Source of the DNA: Mitsuaria sp. 7
Lineage (GTDB): Bacteria; Pseudomonadota; Gammaproteobacteria; Burkholderiales; Burkholderiaceae_C
Length of the DNA: 64,000 bases
Assembly (NCBI RefSeq): GCF_001653795.1
Contig: NZ_CP011514.1
Location: forward strand, 1,424,163-1,488,162
Direction: 5' to 3'
Shown piece by piece: positions 27,475 through 35,525 of this stretch. The position numbers and the translations under genes were made by a program. Numbering within the stretch: position 1 is the stretch's first letter; the number at the start of each line of letters is the position of its first letter. Below the pieces are notes generated by a model. That model saw only the letters and a program-made list of their open reading frames with translations. It had not been told where the DNA came from and did not search any database.

Positions 27475-27834
27475 ATGACCAACCCCACTGAAGACCTGGA
27501 ACCCTGCATGAAGGCGTGTGCCGAAGCGCTGCTCGCCACGCGTCAGTGCGCCAATGCGTGCATCCGCTCCGGCGATCGCCTGCTGGAGGCCTGCGCTCTG
27601 CTGGATCTGGATTGCGCCGCCGTCTGTGAAGCGACGATCGGCGTGCTCTCGCGGGAGTCCGCTCACCATGGAGATTTCTGTGCGTTGTGCGCCCATCTGT
27701 GCCGGGCTTGCGCCGATGAGTGCGAGAAGCATCAGCACGCGCATTGCAGACGTTGTGCCCAGGCCTGCCGGGCTTGCGCGGCGGCTTGTGACGTCCATGC
27801 GGGAGAGCGCCACGCGCTGGGGGCCCACGCTTGA
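27475..27834 (+). CDS. Four-helix-bundle copper-binding (Csp-like/DUF326) protein
   Basis: This 119-residue protein has 17 cysteines arranged in CxxxC and CxxC steps along predicted helices (PCMKACAEAL, QCANAC, FCALCAHLCRACADEC, HCRRCAQACRACAAAC), plus a His-rich region. This is the pattern of copper storage proteins, which bind many Cu(I) ions inside a four-helix bundle. There is no signal peptide, so it is cytosolic. TTGAGAAGGACC before the ATG supplies a ribosome site. It is divergent from the TolC operon and could share the palindrome. Confidence 0.9.
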   Translation: MTNPTEDLEPCMKACAEALLATRQCANACIRSGDRLLEACALLDLDCAAVCEATIGVLSRESAHHGDFCALCAHLCRACADECEKHQHAHCRRCAQACRACAAACDVHAGERHALGAHA

Positions 27835-28082
27835 GCGCCGGTCCGACTTACTGCTGCCGGATCACTGATTAATTGCAGTAATGGGTTTCGGGGCGGTGTC
27901 AACTTTGAATTTCACGGATTTAATTTCCTTTGGGTGATCGCGAGTCGTCAACTGTTCCAGAAACGGTGACGCTTCACGGCTAACATGCGGGCATAGCCGC
28001 TCAGAGCCAGCCGACTGGCCGATGCAACTCGGGACGGAGGACGCCCGTTGGCCCAAGACGCCGCGGACGGTGCGAGAAAGCA

Positions 28083-28736
28083 GTGATCACCCCTCATTTC
28101 CATATCTGCGCCTTTTTCGACAGCCGGGAGGACGCGTGCCAGGTGCTGGCGCCGTTCTACCGGGAAGCGGAACAGAACAACGAACGCAACCTGCATCTGA
28201 TCGAGCCGGGCGGTCTCGACGAGCACCGGGCACGCCTGGTGGGCGCCGGGATCGACGTCGTGGCGTGCGAACACCGCGGCCAGCTGGCCTTGTGGCCCTG
28301 GCCGCAGGCGTCGGGCGCGCTCGACGTGGAGGCCCTGCTGGCGGCCATGGCGCTGGCCACGTCGGCGCAAGGCGGCGCCCAGGCCGGATTCGACGGGCTG
28401 CGCGTCATGTCGCAGATGGGCTGGGCCGTCCGGCACGGCTTCGACCGTCTGGACCTGCTGGAGTACGAGGCGCGCCTCAACGGCGTCCTCGACACGAATC
28501 GCCGGCTGGCGATCTGCGTCTACGACCTCGCGCCGCTGGACGGCGCCACCATGATGGATCTGCTGCGCACGCATCCGCTCACGATGATCGGCGGCGTGCT
28601 GCGAGAGAATCCGTTCTTCACGCCGCCGGCCGAGATGCTGCGCGAGCTGTCCGCGCGCCGTGCCACGGGGCGACGTCGCGCTCGCTCCGCTCCGGTGGCC
28701 CTCCCAGTGCCGGCACGACACCGGCGGGCCGAATGA
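28083..28736 (+). CDS. MEDS-domain (DcmR-like) sensory protein
   Basis: This 217-residue protein uses GTG 28083. It matches the MEDS fold of DcmR-type sensors: HFHICAFFDSREDACQVLAPF, EPGGLDEHRARLVGAGIDV, FDRLDLLEYEARLN, and AICVYDLAPLDGATMMDLLRTHP. The usual C-terminal DNA-binding or kinase part is absent; instead a short Arg-rich tail ends in ATGA overlap with the kinase gene. It probably senses a small ligand and passes the signal to that kinase. Confidence 0.82.
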   Translation: MITPHFHICAFFDSREDACQVLAPFYREAEQNNERNLHLIEPGGLDEHRARLVGAGIDVVACEHRGQLALWPWPQASGALDVEALLAAMALATSAQGGAQAGFDGLRVMSQMGWAVRHGFDRLDLLEYEARLNGVLDTNRRLAICVYDLAPLDGATMMDLLRTHPLTMIGGVLRENPFFTPPAEMLRELSARRATGRRRARSAPVALPVPARHRRAE

Positions 28737-30346
28737 CCACGATGTCCCGAGAAAGAGAACCGTCCGCCGCCGATCAGGCGCTGCGCGACCTGATGGGCCT
28801 GCTCGCGCTGCCGGCCCTCTGGGTCGGGCGTGACGCGGCCACCGTCCTGCAACTGACGACCGAGGCCGTGAACCGGATCGTCGGCACGGCGGTCTGCCTG
28901 CTGCATGCGCCGCTGGTGCCGGACGCCGCGCCGGCGACGGTCCTGCAGCTCGGCGGCGTGCGCGTGTCGCAGGAGGCCTGGACCGATTTCATCCTCGCCT
29001 GCCGCCAGATGCCCGACACCGCGGACCACGCGACCGCGCTGGAATCGCCGCTGGGCACCTTGCGCGTGGTGCGGCTCTACCTGGGGCCGGCGGGCCGGGC
29101 GGGCAGCCTGTGGTTCGGCTCCTCGCGACCGGACTTCCCGTCGCCGCACCAGAGTGCCTTCATGCGCGCCGCGGCGACGCTGGCGTCGACCGGCCTGCAC
29201 GCGGCGCGACTGGATCACGAGCGTGAACGTGCCGCGAGCGCGAAGGACGAGTTCCTCGCCATGCTCGGTCACGAGCTGCGCAACCCGCTGGCGCCGATCT
29301 CCACCGCGCTGCACCTGATCCGCCTGCAGACGGGCCAGCTGTCGCGCGAGCACGAGATCATCGAGCGCCAGGTCGGCCACCTGTCCAAGCTGGTCGACGA
29401 CTTGCTCGACATCACGCGCATCACGCGCGGCAAGATCGAGCTGTCGCGCGAACCGGTGGACGTGCCTTTCCTGCTGAGCGACGCGATCGAGGGCGTGAGC
29501 CCGCTGCTCGAGGAACGCAACCACCTGCTGCGGGTGGCCTGCGAGGTCGGGCCGGAACTGCGGCTGGTGGGCGACCGGGCGCGGCTGCGGCAGGTCGTCG
29601 TCAACCTGCTGAGCAACGCCGCCAAGTACACGCCGACGAACGGCGAGATCCGCGTCGGGGCGCGCGCTGTCGGCAACGCGCTGGTGATCGAGGTGCAGGA
29701 CAACGGCGCCGGCATCGATGCGGACATGCTGCCGCGGGTGTTCGAACTGTTCGAGCAGGGCTCGACGACGCTGGACCGCTCCAAGGGCGGGCTCGGCATC
29801 GGGCTGGCGATCGTGAAGCAGCTGGTCGAGATGCATCACGGCCAGGTGGCGGTGTTCAGCGCCGGACCGGGGCAGGGCGCGACCTTCCGCGTGACGCTGC
29901 CGGCGGAAGTGCATGCGGAGCCGCCCACGCCCGGCCCGGCCACCGAGGCGCTGGACACGCTGCCGCCGGTGCAGGGGCGGGTCCTGGTCGTCGACGACAA
30001 CCGCGACGCCGCCGAGACGCTGGGCATGGCGCTGCGCTATGCCGGGTACGACGTCGTCACGACGACGCTGCCGCAGGAAGCGCTGGACCGGGTGCGCGCC
30101 GCCCGGTTCGACGCCGCGGTGCTCGACATCGGCATGCCGGTGATCGATGGCTACCAGCTCGCGACGCTGATCCACCACGAACTCGGTGCAGCCGCGCCGC
30201 GGCTGATCGCGCTCACCGGGTATGGCCAGGCCTCCGATCGCGACAAGGCGCTGAGCAGCGGCTTCGACGAACACATGGTCAAGCCGATCGACCTGGATCG
30301 CCTGACGCGCACGCTGGAGCGGCTGATGCGTGCGGACGCGCTCTAA
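28733..30346 (+). CDS. Hybrid sensor histidine kinase with C-terminal receiver
   Basis: This 537-residue cytosolic protein has an N-terminal GAF-like sensor region (about 15-160) and a HisKA domain with H180 in LGHELRNPLAPIS. The HATPase boxes are NLLSNAAKY, VQDNGAGID and KGGLGIGLAIVKQLV. A receiver follows (VLVVDDNRDAAETL, D465 in VLDIGMPVIDGY, MVKPID). No membrane segment is present. Its ATG lies inside the stop of the MEDS gene (ATGA), so the MEDS protein is its likely input. A DNA-binding regulator follows after 9 nt. Confidence 0.93.
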   Translation: MTTMSREREPSAADQALRDLMGLLALPALWVGRDAATVLQLTTEAVNRIVGTAVCLLHAPLVPDAAPATVLQLGGVRVSQEAWTDFILACRQMPDTADHATALESPLGTLRVVRLYLGPAGRAGSLWFGSSRPDFPSPHQSAFMRAAATLASTGLHAARLDHERERAASAKDEFLAMLGHELRNPLAPISTALHLIRLQTGQLSREHEIIERQVGHLSKLVDDLLDITRITRGKIELSREPVDVPFLLSDAIEGVSPLLEERNHLLRVACEVGPELRLVGDRARLRQVVVNLLSNAAKYTPTNGEIRVGARAVGNALVIEVQDNGAGIDADMLPRVFELFEQGSTTLDRSKGGLGIGLAIVKQLVEMHHGQVAVFSAGPGQGATFRVTLPAEVHAEPPTPGPATEALDTLPPVQGRVLVVDDNRDAAETLGMALRYAGYDVVTTTLPQEALDRVRAARFDAAVLDIGMPVIDGYQLATLIHHELGAAAPRLIALTGYGQASDRDKALSSGFDEHMVKPIDLDRLTRTLERLMRADAL

Positions 30347-30355
30347 TCGGGGCTC

Positions 30356-31270
30356 ATGACCGCGCCTGATTTCCCTCCTTCCACGACCGCCCCGGCGAGC
30401 GCGCCCGCACCGGCGTCTGCGCCATCGTCCGCGCCCGTGCCTGCGCACCTGGCGATCCTCGACGACGAGCCCGACATCACCCAGTTGCTGGCCGGTTACC
30501 TGGCGTCGCACGGCTTCCGCACGACGCAGCTCCACACCGGCCGCGCGTTGATGGACCTGATGGCGACGGACACGCCCGACCTGGTGCTGCTGGACCTGGG
30601 TCTGCCCGGCGAGGACGGATTCGTGATCGCGCGTCAGTTGCGCGAGCACTGGCGCTGCGGCCTGGTGATCGTCACCGGGCGCGGCGATGCCGTCGACAAG
30701 GTCGTCGGACTGGAGGTCGGCGCCGACGACTACGTGACCAAGCCTTTCGACCTGCGCGAGCTGGTGGCCCGTGTGAAGGCCGTGCTGCGTCGCCTTGCCC
30801 CCGGGCCGGCGGCGCCTGCTTCCGCACCGACATATCCCGTGAGTTCGGGCACCTCCCTGGGGTCGATGTCGGCGGCGTCGTCGTCTGCGTCCATGCTGCG
30901 CGGACAGCCGGGCGAAATCGTCCACGACCTGTCCGCCGGTCGTGAGCGGCTCCACTTCGAAGGCTGGACCGTGGACGTGTCCGCTCGTCGCGTGACCGGG
31001 CCGGACGGCGTGGACGTCGCACTGACCACCGGCGAGTTCGATCTGCTGCACATCCTCATGCTGCATCCCGGGCGCGTGCTGTCGCGGGACTTCCTGCTGG
31101 AGCACACGCGGGGCCGCGAGTCCGGCCCGTTCGACCGCACGATCGACGTCCAGGTCGGACGCCTGCGTCGCAAGCTCGGCGCCGAGTCGGGCGAGGGCCA
31201 ATGGATCAAGTCGGTGCGAGGCGCCGGCTACCTGTTCGCGCCGAGGGTGACCTCGACGATCTCGACCTGA
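30356..31270 (+). CDS. OmpR-type response regulator
   Basis: This 304-residue protein has an Ala/Pro/Ser tail (1-30), receiver (LAILDDEPDITQLL, D80 in LVLLDLGLPGEDGF, DDYVTKPFDLREL), an unusually long Ser/Ala linker of about 45 residues, and a winged-helix DNA-binding domain (VALTTGEFDLLHILMLHPG, RTIDVQVGRLRRKLG, IKSVRGAGYLFA). The membrane-less kinases on both sides are its probable phosphodonors. It is 9 nt after one and 7 nt before the other. Confidence 0.93.
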   Translation: MTAPDFPPSTTAPASAPAPASAPSSAPVPAHLAILDDEPDITQLLAGYLASHGFRTTQLHTGRALMDLMATDTPDLVLLDLGLPGEDGFVIARQLREHWRCGLVIVTGRGDAVDKVVGLEVGADDYVTKPFDLRELVARVKAVLRRLAPGPAAPASAPTYPVSSGTSLGSMSAASSSASMLRGQPGEIVHDLSAGRERLHFEGWTVDVSARRVTGPDGVDVALTTGEFDLLHILMLHPGRVLSRDFLLEHTRGRESGPFDRTIDVQVGRLRRKLGAESGEGQWIKSVRGAGYLFAPRVTSTIST

Positions 31271-31277
31271 GCGTGCC

Positions 31278-33440
31278 ATGGGCGACGCGACCAACGACGC
31301 CACTGCCGGCGCGATCAATGCGATCGATGACGGGGTGCCCGCCCTCGACGAGTCCGCGATCTTCCGCGCGTTGTTCGCCGCGTCGCCGGACGGGCTGCTG
31401 CTGGTCGACGACCAGGGGCTGATCCGGCTTGCGAATCCGACCGCGTCCCAACTGCTGGGTTATGCGAACGAGGCGTTGATCGGCGCCTCCGTCGAGATGC
31501 TGGTGCCTGACAGCATCCGTCCGCGCCACGCGTCTTACCGGCATGCCTACGAAGGGGCGCCGCGATCGCGGCCCATGGGGGGCACGGCCACCGAGCTGGT
31601 CGCGCGTCGGCGTGACGGGTCGGAGGTCCTGGTGGAGATCGCCTTGAGCCCGTTGCAGCCGCTCGGGCTGCCCTACACGATGGCCTCGATCCGCAGCGTC
31701 GCCGAATACCCGCGCGTGCGCCAGGCCTTGCAGCGGGCGCGCTACAGCGAGCATCTGGCGCAACTGGGCAAGATCGCCGTCGATTCGCTCGATCCGCAGG
31801 AGGTGCTGCGCCAGGTGCCGGCTATCGCCGCGCAGGCGCTCGAAGCCGACGTGGCGGTGGTGTTCCTGCTCGAGCCGGGCCGCACCGAGTTGCGCCTGGC
31901 TGGCGGCGTCGGCCTGCTGGAGGACGAGGCCCTCGGCGCGAAAGTCCCCAACCGTCCCGCGACGCCTCAGGGTTTCGTGCTGACGCAGGGCGGTCCGGTC
32001 GTGGTCGAGGACTACGGCAACGAGCATCGGTTCACCGTGCCCGACGCCTATCGAGAGGCGGGCCTGGTGTCCTCGCTGGCGGTGCCGCTGTCCGATCGGG
32101 GGCGGCCCGTGGGCACGCTGGCCGTGCGCTCGCGCCAGCCGAAACGATTCGGCGACGCGGAGGTGCGCTTCCTGGAATCGGTCGCCAACCTGCTCGGCAC
32201 CTGCCTGCAGCGGGCGCAGACCGAAGAGGCGCTGCACCACTCGCAACGGCTGGAGGCCGTGGGCCAATTGACGGGCGGCATCGCGCACGATTTCAACAAC
32301 CTGCTGACGGTCATCCAGGGCAACCTGCAGGTGCTGGCCGAGCTGCCGGCGGTGACCGACGACGGCTTCGCGCCGCAACTGGTCGCGGCGGCGACGCGGG
32401 CCTCGCGCCGCGGCGCGGAGCTGACCGGCAAGCTGCTGGCGTTCTCGCGCCGGCAGCGGTTGCAGCCGGCCAGCGTCGATGTGGGCGCGATGGTGCGGTC
32501 GCTGGCCGACATGCTGCGCCGCACGCTCGACCAGCGCATCCGCATCCGCATCGAGGTGGCGCCCGATTGCCCCGACGTGCAGGCCGATCCGGCGCAGTTG
32601 GAATCGGCGCTCCTGAACATCGCCATCAATGCGCGCGATGCGATGCCCGAGGGCGGGGAACTGGTCTTCGAAGCCGGGCCGCTGAGGGCGATTCCACCGG
32701 CGCTGCGCCGCGAGCTGGAAGAGGATGTCGAGGATCCGACGCCCGCGAGTTCCGGAGCGGGCGCGACGCGCTACGTTCGCATCGCCATCTCCGACAGCGG
32801 CACGGGCATGCCGGAGGACGTCAAGGAACGCGCCTTCGAACCTTTCTTCACGACGAAGCAGGCCGGCCGGGGCACCGGACTGGGACTGAGCACCGTCTAC
32901 GGCTTCGCGCGCCAGTCGCGTGGAGCGATCGGCATCGACAGCACGCCGGGCCACGGGACGACCTTGTCGTTGATCCTGCCCCAGCCGCCGGCCGCGAAGC
33001 GCGAGGCCATCGAGCACGATGCGGCAGCCGCGGCCGTGCCGCCAGGACTGCGCGTGCTGCTGGTGGAGGATGACGCTGAGGTGCGCGCGGTCGCGCGTCG
33101 CTACCTGGCCGACCTCGGCTGCAGCGTCACGGCCTGCGCCAGCGCGGAAGAGGCTTTGCGGCATCTGCGCGAGCTGGAGGCCGCGGCTGATCCTGCGGGG
33201 GGCGGCCCGTTGCCACATCTGCTGCTCAGCGACATTGCGTTGGGCGCGGGCATGCGCGGCACCGAGCTGGCGTCGCAAGTGCAGAAGCAATGGCCCGACA
33301 TCGCCGTGCTGCTGATGTCGGGGTTCTCGGCGGAGCTGCTGTCGTCAGGGCATGAGAGCGCGCTGGACTGGGCGCTGCTGCCCAAGCCCTATGAGCGCGC
33401 CGCGCTGGCGCGGGCGATCGGTAAGGTCCTGTCGCGCTGA
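31278..33440 (+). CDS. PAS-GAF hybrid histidine kinase with C-terminal receiver
   Basis: This 720-residue protein has a PAS domain (about 25-145, FAASPDGLLLVDDQGLIRLAN), a GAF domain (about 165-315), and a HisKA with H337 in GGIAHDFNNLLTVI, the NtrB-like subfamily. The HATPase carries NIAINARDAM and GRGTGLGLSTVYGF. The receiver reads VLLVEDDAEVRAV with the acceptor in LLLSDIALG. It is cytosolic. It is the last gene of the four-gene signalling operon and could feed or drain phosphate from the OmpR-type regulator before it. Confidence 0.92.
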   Translation: MGDATNDATAGAINAIDDGVPALDESAIFRALFAASPDGLLLVDDQGLIRLANPTASQLLGYANEALIGASVEMLVPDSIRPRHASYRHAYEGAPRSRPMGGTATELVARRRDGSEVLVEIALSPLQPLGLPYTMASIRSVAEYPRVRQALQRARYSEHLAQLGKIAVDSLDPQEVLRQVPAIAAQALEADVAVVFLLEPGRTELRLAGGVGLLEDEALGAKVPNRPATPQGFVLTQGGPVVVEDYGNEHRFTVPDAYREAGLVSSLAVPLSDRGRPVGTLAVRSRQPKRFGDAEVRFLESVANLLGTCLQRAQTEEALHHSQRLEAVGQLTGGIAHDFNNLLTVIQGNLQVLAELPAVTDDGFAPQLVAAATRASRRGAELTGKLLAFSRRQRLQPASVDVGAMVRSLADMLRRTLDQRIRIRIEVAPDCPDVQADPAQLESALLNIAINARDAMPEGGELVFEAGPLRAIPPALRRELEEDVEDPTPASSGAGATRYVRIAISDSGTGMPEDVKERAFEPFFTTKQAGRGTGLGLSTVYGFARQSRGAIGIDSTPGHGTTLSLILPQPPAAKREAIEHDAAAAAVPPGLRVLLVEDDAEVRAVARRYLADLGCSVTACASAEEALRHLRELEAAADPAGGGPLPHLLLSDIALGAGMRGTELASQVQKQWPDIAVLLMSGFSAELLSSGHESALDWALLPKPYERAALARAIGKVLSR

Positions 33441-33554
33441 GGGGCATCCGCGGCCGGAAAGCGCCGGCCTCTCGCTATCCTGTCGATTTCCCGCATCGCC
33501 ATTCGTCGTGGAAGAGGGGCGGCAACGAGCCGCGCCAACAACCGGAGAACCGCA

Positions 33555-33908
33555 ATGGACTATGTCGATGGATTCGTGGTCGCCGTGCCGACCGCCAAGC
33601 GCGAGGCCTATCGCCAGCTGGCGCAGGACGCCTCGGCCGTGTTCAAGGACCACGGCGCGCTCAGCGTCGTCGAGTGCTGGGGTGACGACGTGCCGGAGGG
33701 CAAGGTGACCTCGTTCCCCATGGCCGTGCAGCGCAAGCCCGACGAGACCGTCGTCTTCTCGTGGATCGTCTGGCCGTCGCGCCAGGTGCGCGACGAAGGG
33801 ATGAAGAAGTCGATGGAAGACCCGCGCATGAACCACGATCCGAAGAACATGCCGTTCGACGGTCAGCGCATGATCTTCGGCGGCTTCGAAATCATCGTCC
33901 AAGCCTGA
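33555..33908 (+). CDS. DUF1428 (YbaA-like) protein
   Basis: This 117-residue protein matches DUF1428 over its whole length: MDYVDGFVVAVPTAKREAYR, CWGDDVPEGKVTSFPMAV, KPDETVVFSWIVWPS, and the end FDGQRMIFGGFEIIV. It is a small cytosolic dimeric alpha/beta-barrel-type protein of unknown role. It stands alone after the signalling operon, with CCGGAGAACC before its ATG. Confidence 0.95.
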   Translation: MDYVDGFVVAVPTAKREAYRQLAQDASAVFKDHGALSVVECWGDDVPEGKVTSFPMAVQRKPDETVVFSWIVWPSRQVRDEGMKKSMEDPRMNHDPKNMPFDGQRMIFGGFEIIVQA

Positions 33909-33944
33909 ACCGTCGAGGCGGCACGCCGCCTCGCGCCGCCCGGC

Positions 33945-34886
33945 TCACGCCGCCGCCGCCAGCTTCCCCCGCGCCATCGAACCCCCGATCACGAACTGCT
34001 CGAGGCGTTCCCGGCTCGGGATCGAGATCTGGCGACGGCCGCGCTCGCCGAACAGGATCAGGCCTTCGCGGTTCAGCTTGGACAGGCAGCGGCTGACCGT
34101 CTCCAGCGTCATGCCCAGGTAGTTGCCCAGGTCGGCGCGCGTCATCCGCAGCGTGAGTTCATCGGCGCGCAGGCCGCGCTGATGCATGCTGCGCGCCCAG
34201 GCGCAGAGGAACTCCGCCACCCGCGCCAGTGACGCCAGGGTGCACACCGACATCAGCGACTGACGTTCATGGGTGATCTCGGCACTCATGCCTTCGTGGA
34301 CCACGGCCATCATCTCCGGGTAGCGCGCGCAGGCCTGCAGCAGCTGGTCGTACGGAATGATCGAGATGTTGCCGGTGTCCATCGCGACCGCGTCGCAGGG
34401 ATGGCGTTCGTGCGCGATGCCGCTGAAACCCAGCCAGTCGCCGCGGAACTTCAGGCTCACGATCTGCTCGCGGCCGTCCAGGCTGCGGCTCACCAGCTTG
34501 AACGCGCCTGCGTTGATCAGGTACACGGTGTTGAAGGGCTGGGAGGCGCGGAAGACCATGTCGCCGGCGCGCACGACCTTGGCGGCCGGCTGGATGATGT
34601 CCCGGATGGTGCGCATCACGTCGAGCATGCGCTGCTGCGGATCGCGGGAGACGACGCGCGGTTCGCACAGGGTCACGTGCAGCGGTGGGCGCAGTTGCGG
34701 ACGCAGGTCTGGCGCGATCAGGCCGGGGGTGGTGCTGGCGACGATCGCGGCGGTCGACAGCGGGGCCGCGCCGTCACGAGGCGGCTTGGCCGCCGGCGCC
34801 ACGCGAGGCCGGCCGGCCGGGGCATCGCGCAGGCGGTCGCGGGGGAGGTCGCTCGGAGGGGAGGCGAGGGCGATGGCGCTGTGCAT
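33945..34886 (-). CDS. Crp/Fnr-family regulator with FNR-type recognition helix
   Basis: The protein is 313 residues from ATG 34886; the longer frame upstream is non-conserved. A Pro/Ala-rich N-terminal extension (about 1-75) precedes a cyclic-nucleotide-fold domain (VFRASQPFNTVYLINAGAFKLVS) and a winged helix (RMTRADLGNYLGMTLETVSRCLSKLNREGLI). ETVSR matches the FNR recognition helix, which reads TTGAT-like half-sites. Only one Cys (TLCEPR) lies before the sensor domain, so the FNR 4Fe-4S cluster is not expected. It may sense redox differently or act as a DNR/FixK-like regulator. Two matching boxes lie just upstream. Confidence 0.9.
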   Translation of the reverse strand: MHSAIALASPPSDLPRDRLRDAPAGRPRVAPAAKPPRDGAAPLSTAAIVASTTPGLIAPDLRPQLRPPLHVTLCEPRVVSRDPQQRMLDVMRTIRDIIQPAAKVVRAGDMVFRASQPFNTVYLINAGAFKLVSRSLDGREQIVSLKFRGDWLGFSGIAHERHPCDAVAMDTGNISIIPYDQLLQACARYPEMMAVVHEGMSAEITHERQSLMSVCTLASLARVAEFLCAWARSMHQRGLRADELTLRMTRADLGNYLGMTLETVSRCLSKLNREGLILFGERGRRQISIPSRERLEQFVIGGSMARGKLAAAA

Positions 34887-34952
34887 GATGATCTCGTGGT
34901 TGAAAGGATTGCTGGGGATGCTAGAAACGGCCCGCAACGGCGGCACCAATCC

Positions 34953-34966
34953 TTGACATCGATCAG
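34953..34966. promoter_or_regulatory. FNR/DNR-type box upstream of the Crp/Fnr gene
   Basis: TTGAC-ATCG-ATCAG resembles the FNR consensus TTGAT-N4-ATCAA with one change per half-site. It lies 67 nt before the regulator's start. A TAGCAT hexamer (minus strand, 34923-34918) could be the -10. Autoregulation is a reasonable reading. Confidence 0.5.
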
Positions 34967-35057
34967 CAACAGTCGGTGAACCCACGGTGACGGTTCAGTA
35001 ACGGCCCGTCGGGCCCGCACAGGGCGCACGGTTCCCGTCGGCAACGAGGCCTTCGCG

Positions 35058-35071
35058 TTGACATCGGTCAA
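35058..35071 (+). promoter_or_regulatory. FNR/DNR-type box upstream of the OTC-like gene
   Basis: TTGAC-ATCG-GTCAA is a perfect palindrome of FNR type, with the same TTGACATCG core as the box at 34953. Its centre (35064.5) would fall at -41.5 if transcription begins near 35106. A TACGCT hexamer at 35093-35098 then sits at -10. This is the geometry of a class II FNR-activated promoter for the gene at 35132. Confidence 0.6.
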
Positions 35072-35131
35072 CGCGTCTTTCCGTGAGCTGACTACGCTGC
35101 GCAGCTCGCCTTTCACGCCTAGCGCCCGACC

Positions 35132-35521
35132 ATGCCGCCGCCCGCCTCGTCTTCCCGAACGACGCTTCCGCCCTTGCTGGGTCTCCGGATGGGGATGGTG
35201 TGTGGGGACGGGGGCGCGCCCGCAGCGATGCTGTTCCAGCAGGCGGTGCTCGAACTGGGCGCGCAGGTGACCGTGCTCGATCCCGCGCGGGTGCTGGAGG
35301 ACGGCGCCGCGCTGGAGGAGATCGCCCGCCTGCTGGGGCACCTGTACGGCGCGATCGCGTGCGACGGCCTGCCGCCCGCAGTCGTGCGGCGGCTGACGGC
35401 GGCGGCCGTGGTGCCGGTGGTGGAGGTGCAGGCGCTCCTCACGCCCGCCCAGGGGCTGGGCGCCGATGCGCAGGAACGGCGCCGCGCCGCGCAGGCGGCG
35501 TTGATCGCCGCGCTGCGCTGA
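35132..35521 (+). CDS. Short protein resembling the N-terminal domain of ornithine carbamoyltransferase
   Basis: This 129-residue protein resembles the carbamoyl-phosphate-binding half of OTCase. FQQAVLELGAQVTVLDP corresponds to the CAFEVAAYDQGAQVTYLGP-type strand. IARLLGHLYGAIACDGLPPA corresponds to the TARVLGRMYDGIQYRG-type helix, and VRRLTAAAVVPVVEVQALL to the following segment. The essential STRTR loop is replaced by GGAPA, and the ornithine-binding half is absent, so it cannot be an active enzyme. It may be a relic or a binding protein. It is divergent from an FNR-type regulator and carries an FNR-type box. Confidence 0.55.
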   Translation: MPPPASSSRTTLPPLLGLRMGMVCGDGGAPAAMLFQQAVLELGAQVTVLDPARVLEDGAALEEIARLLGHLYGAIACDGLPPAVVRRLTAAAVVPVVEVQALLTPAQGLGADAQERRRAAQAALIAALR

Positions 35522-35525
35522 TCGC

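Noticed and set aside
27840..28080. AT-richer gap as a sign of a transferred island
   Set aside because: It is short, contains no mobile-element gene, and the neighbours have normal composition.
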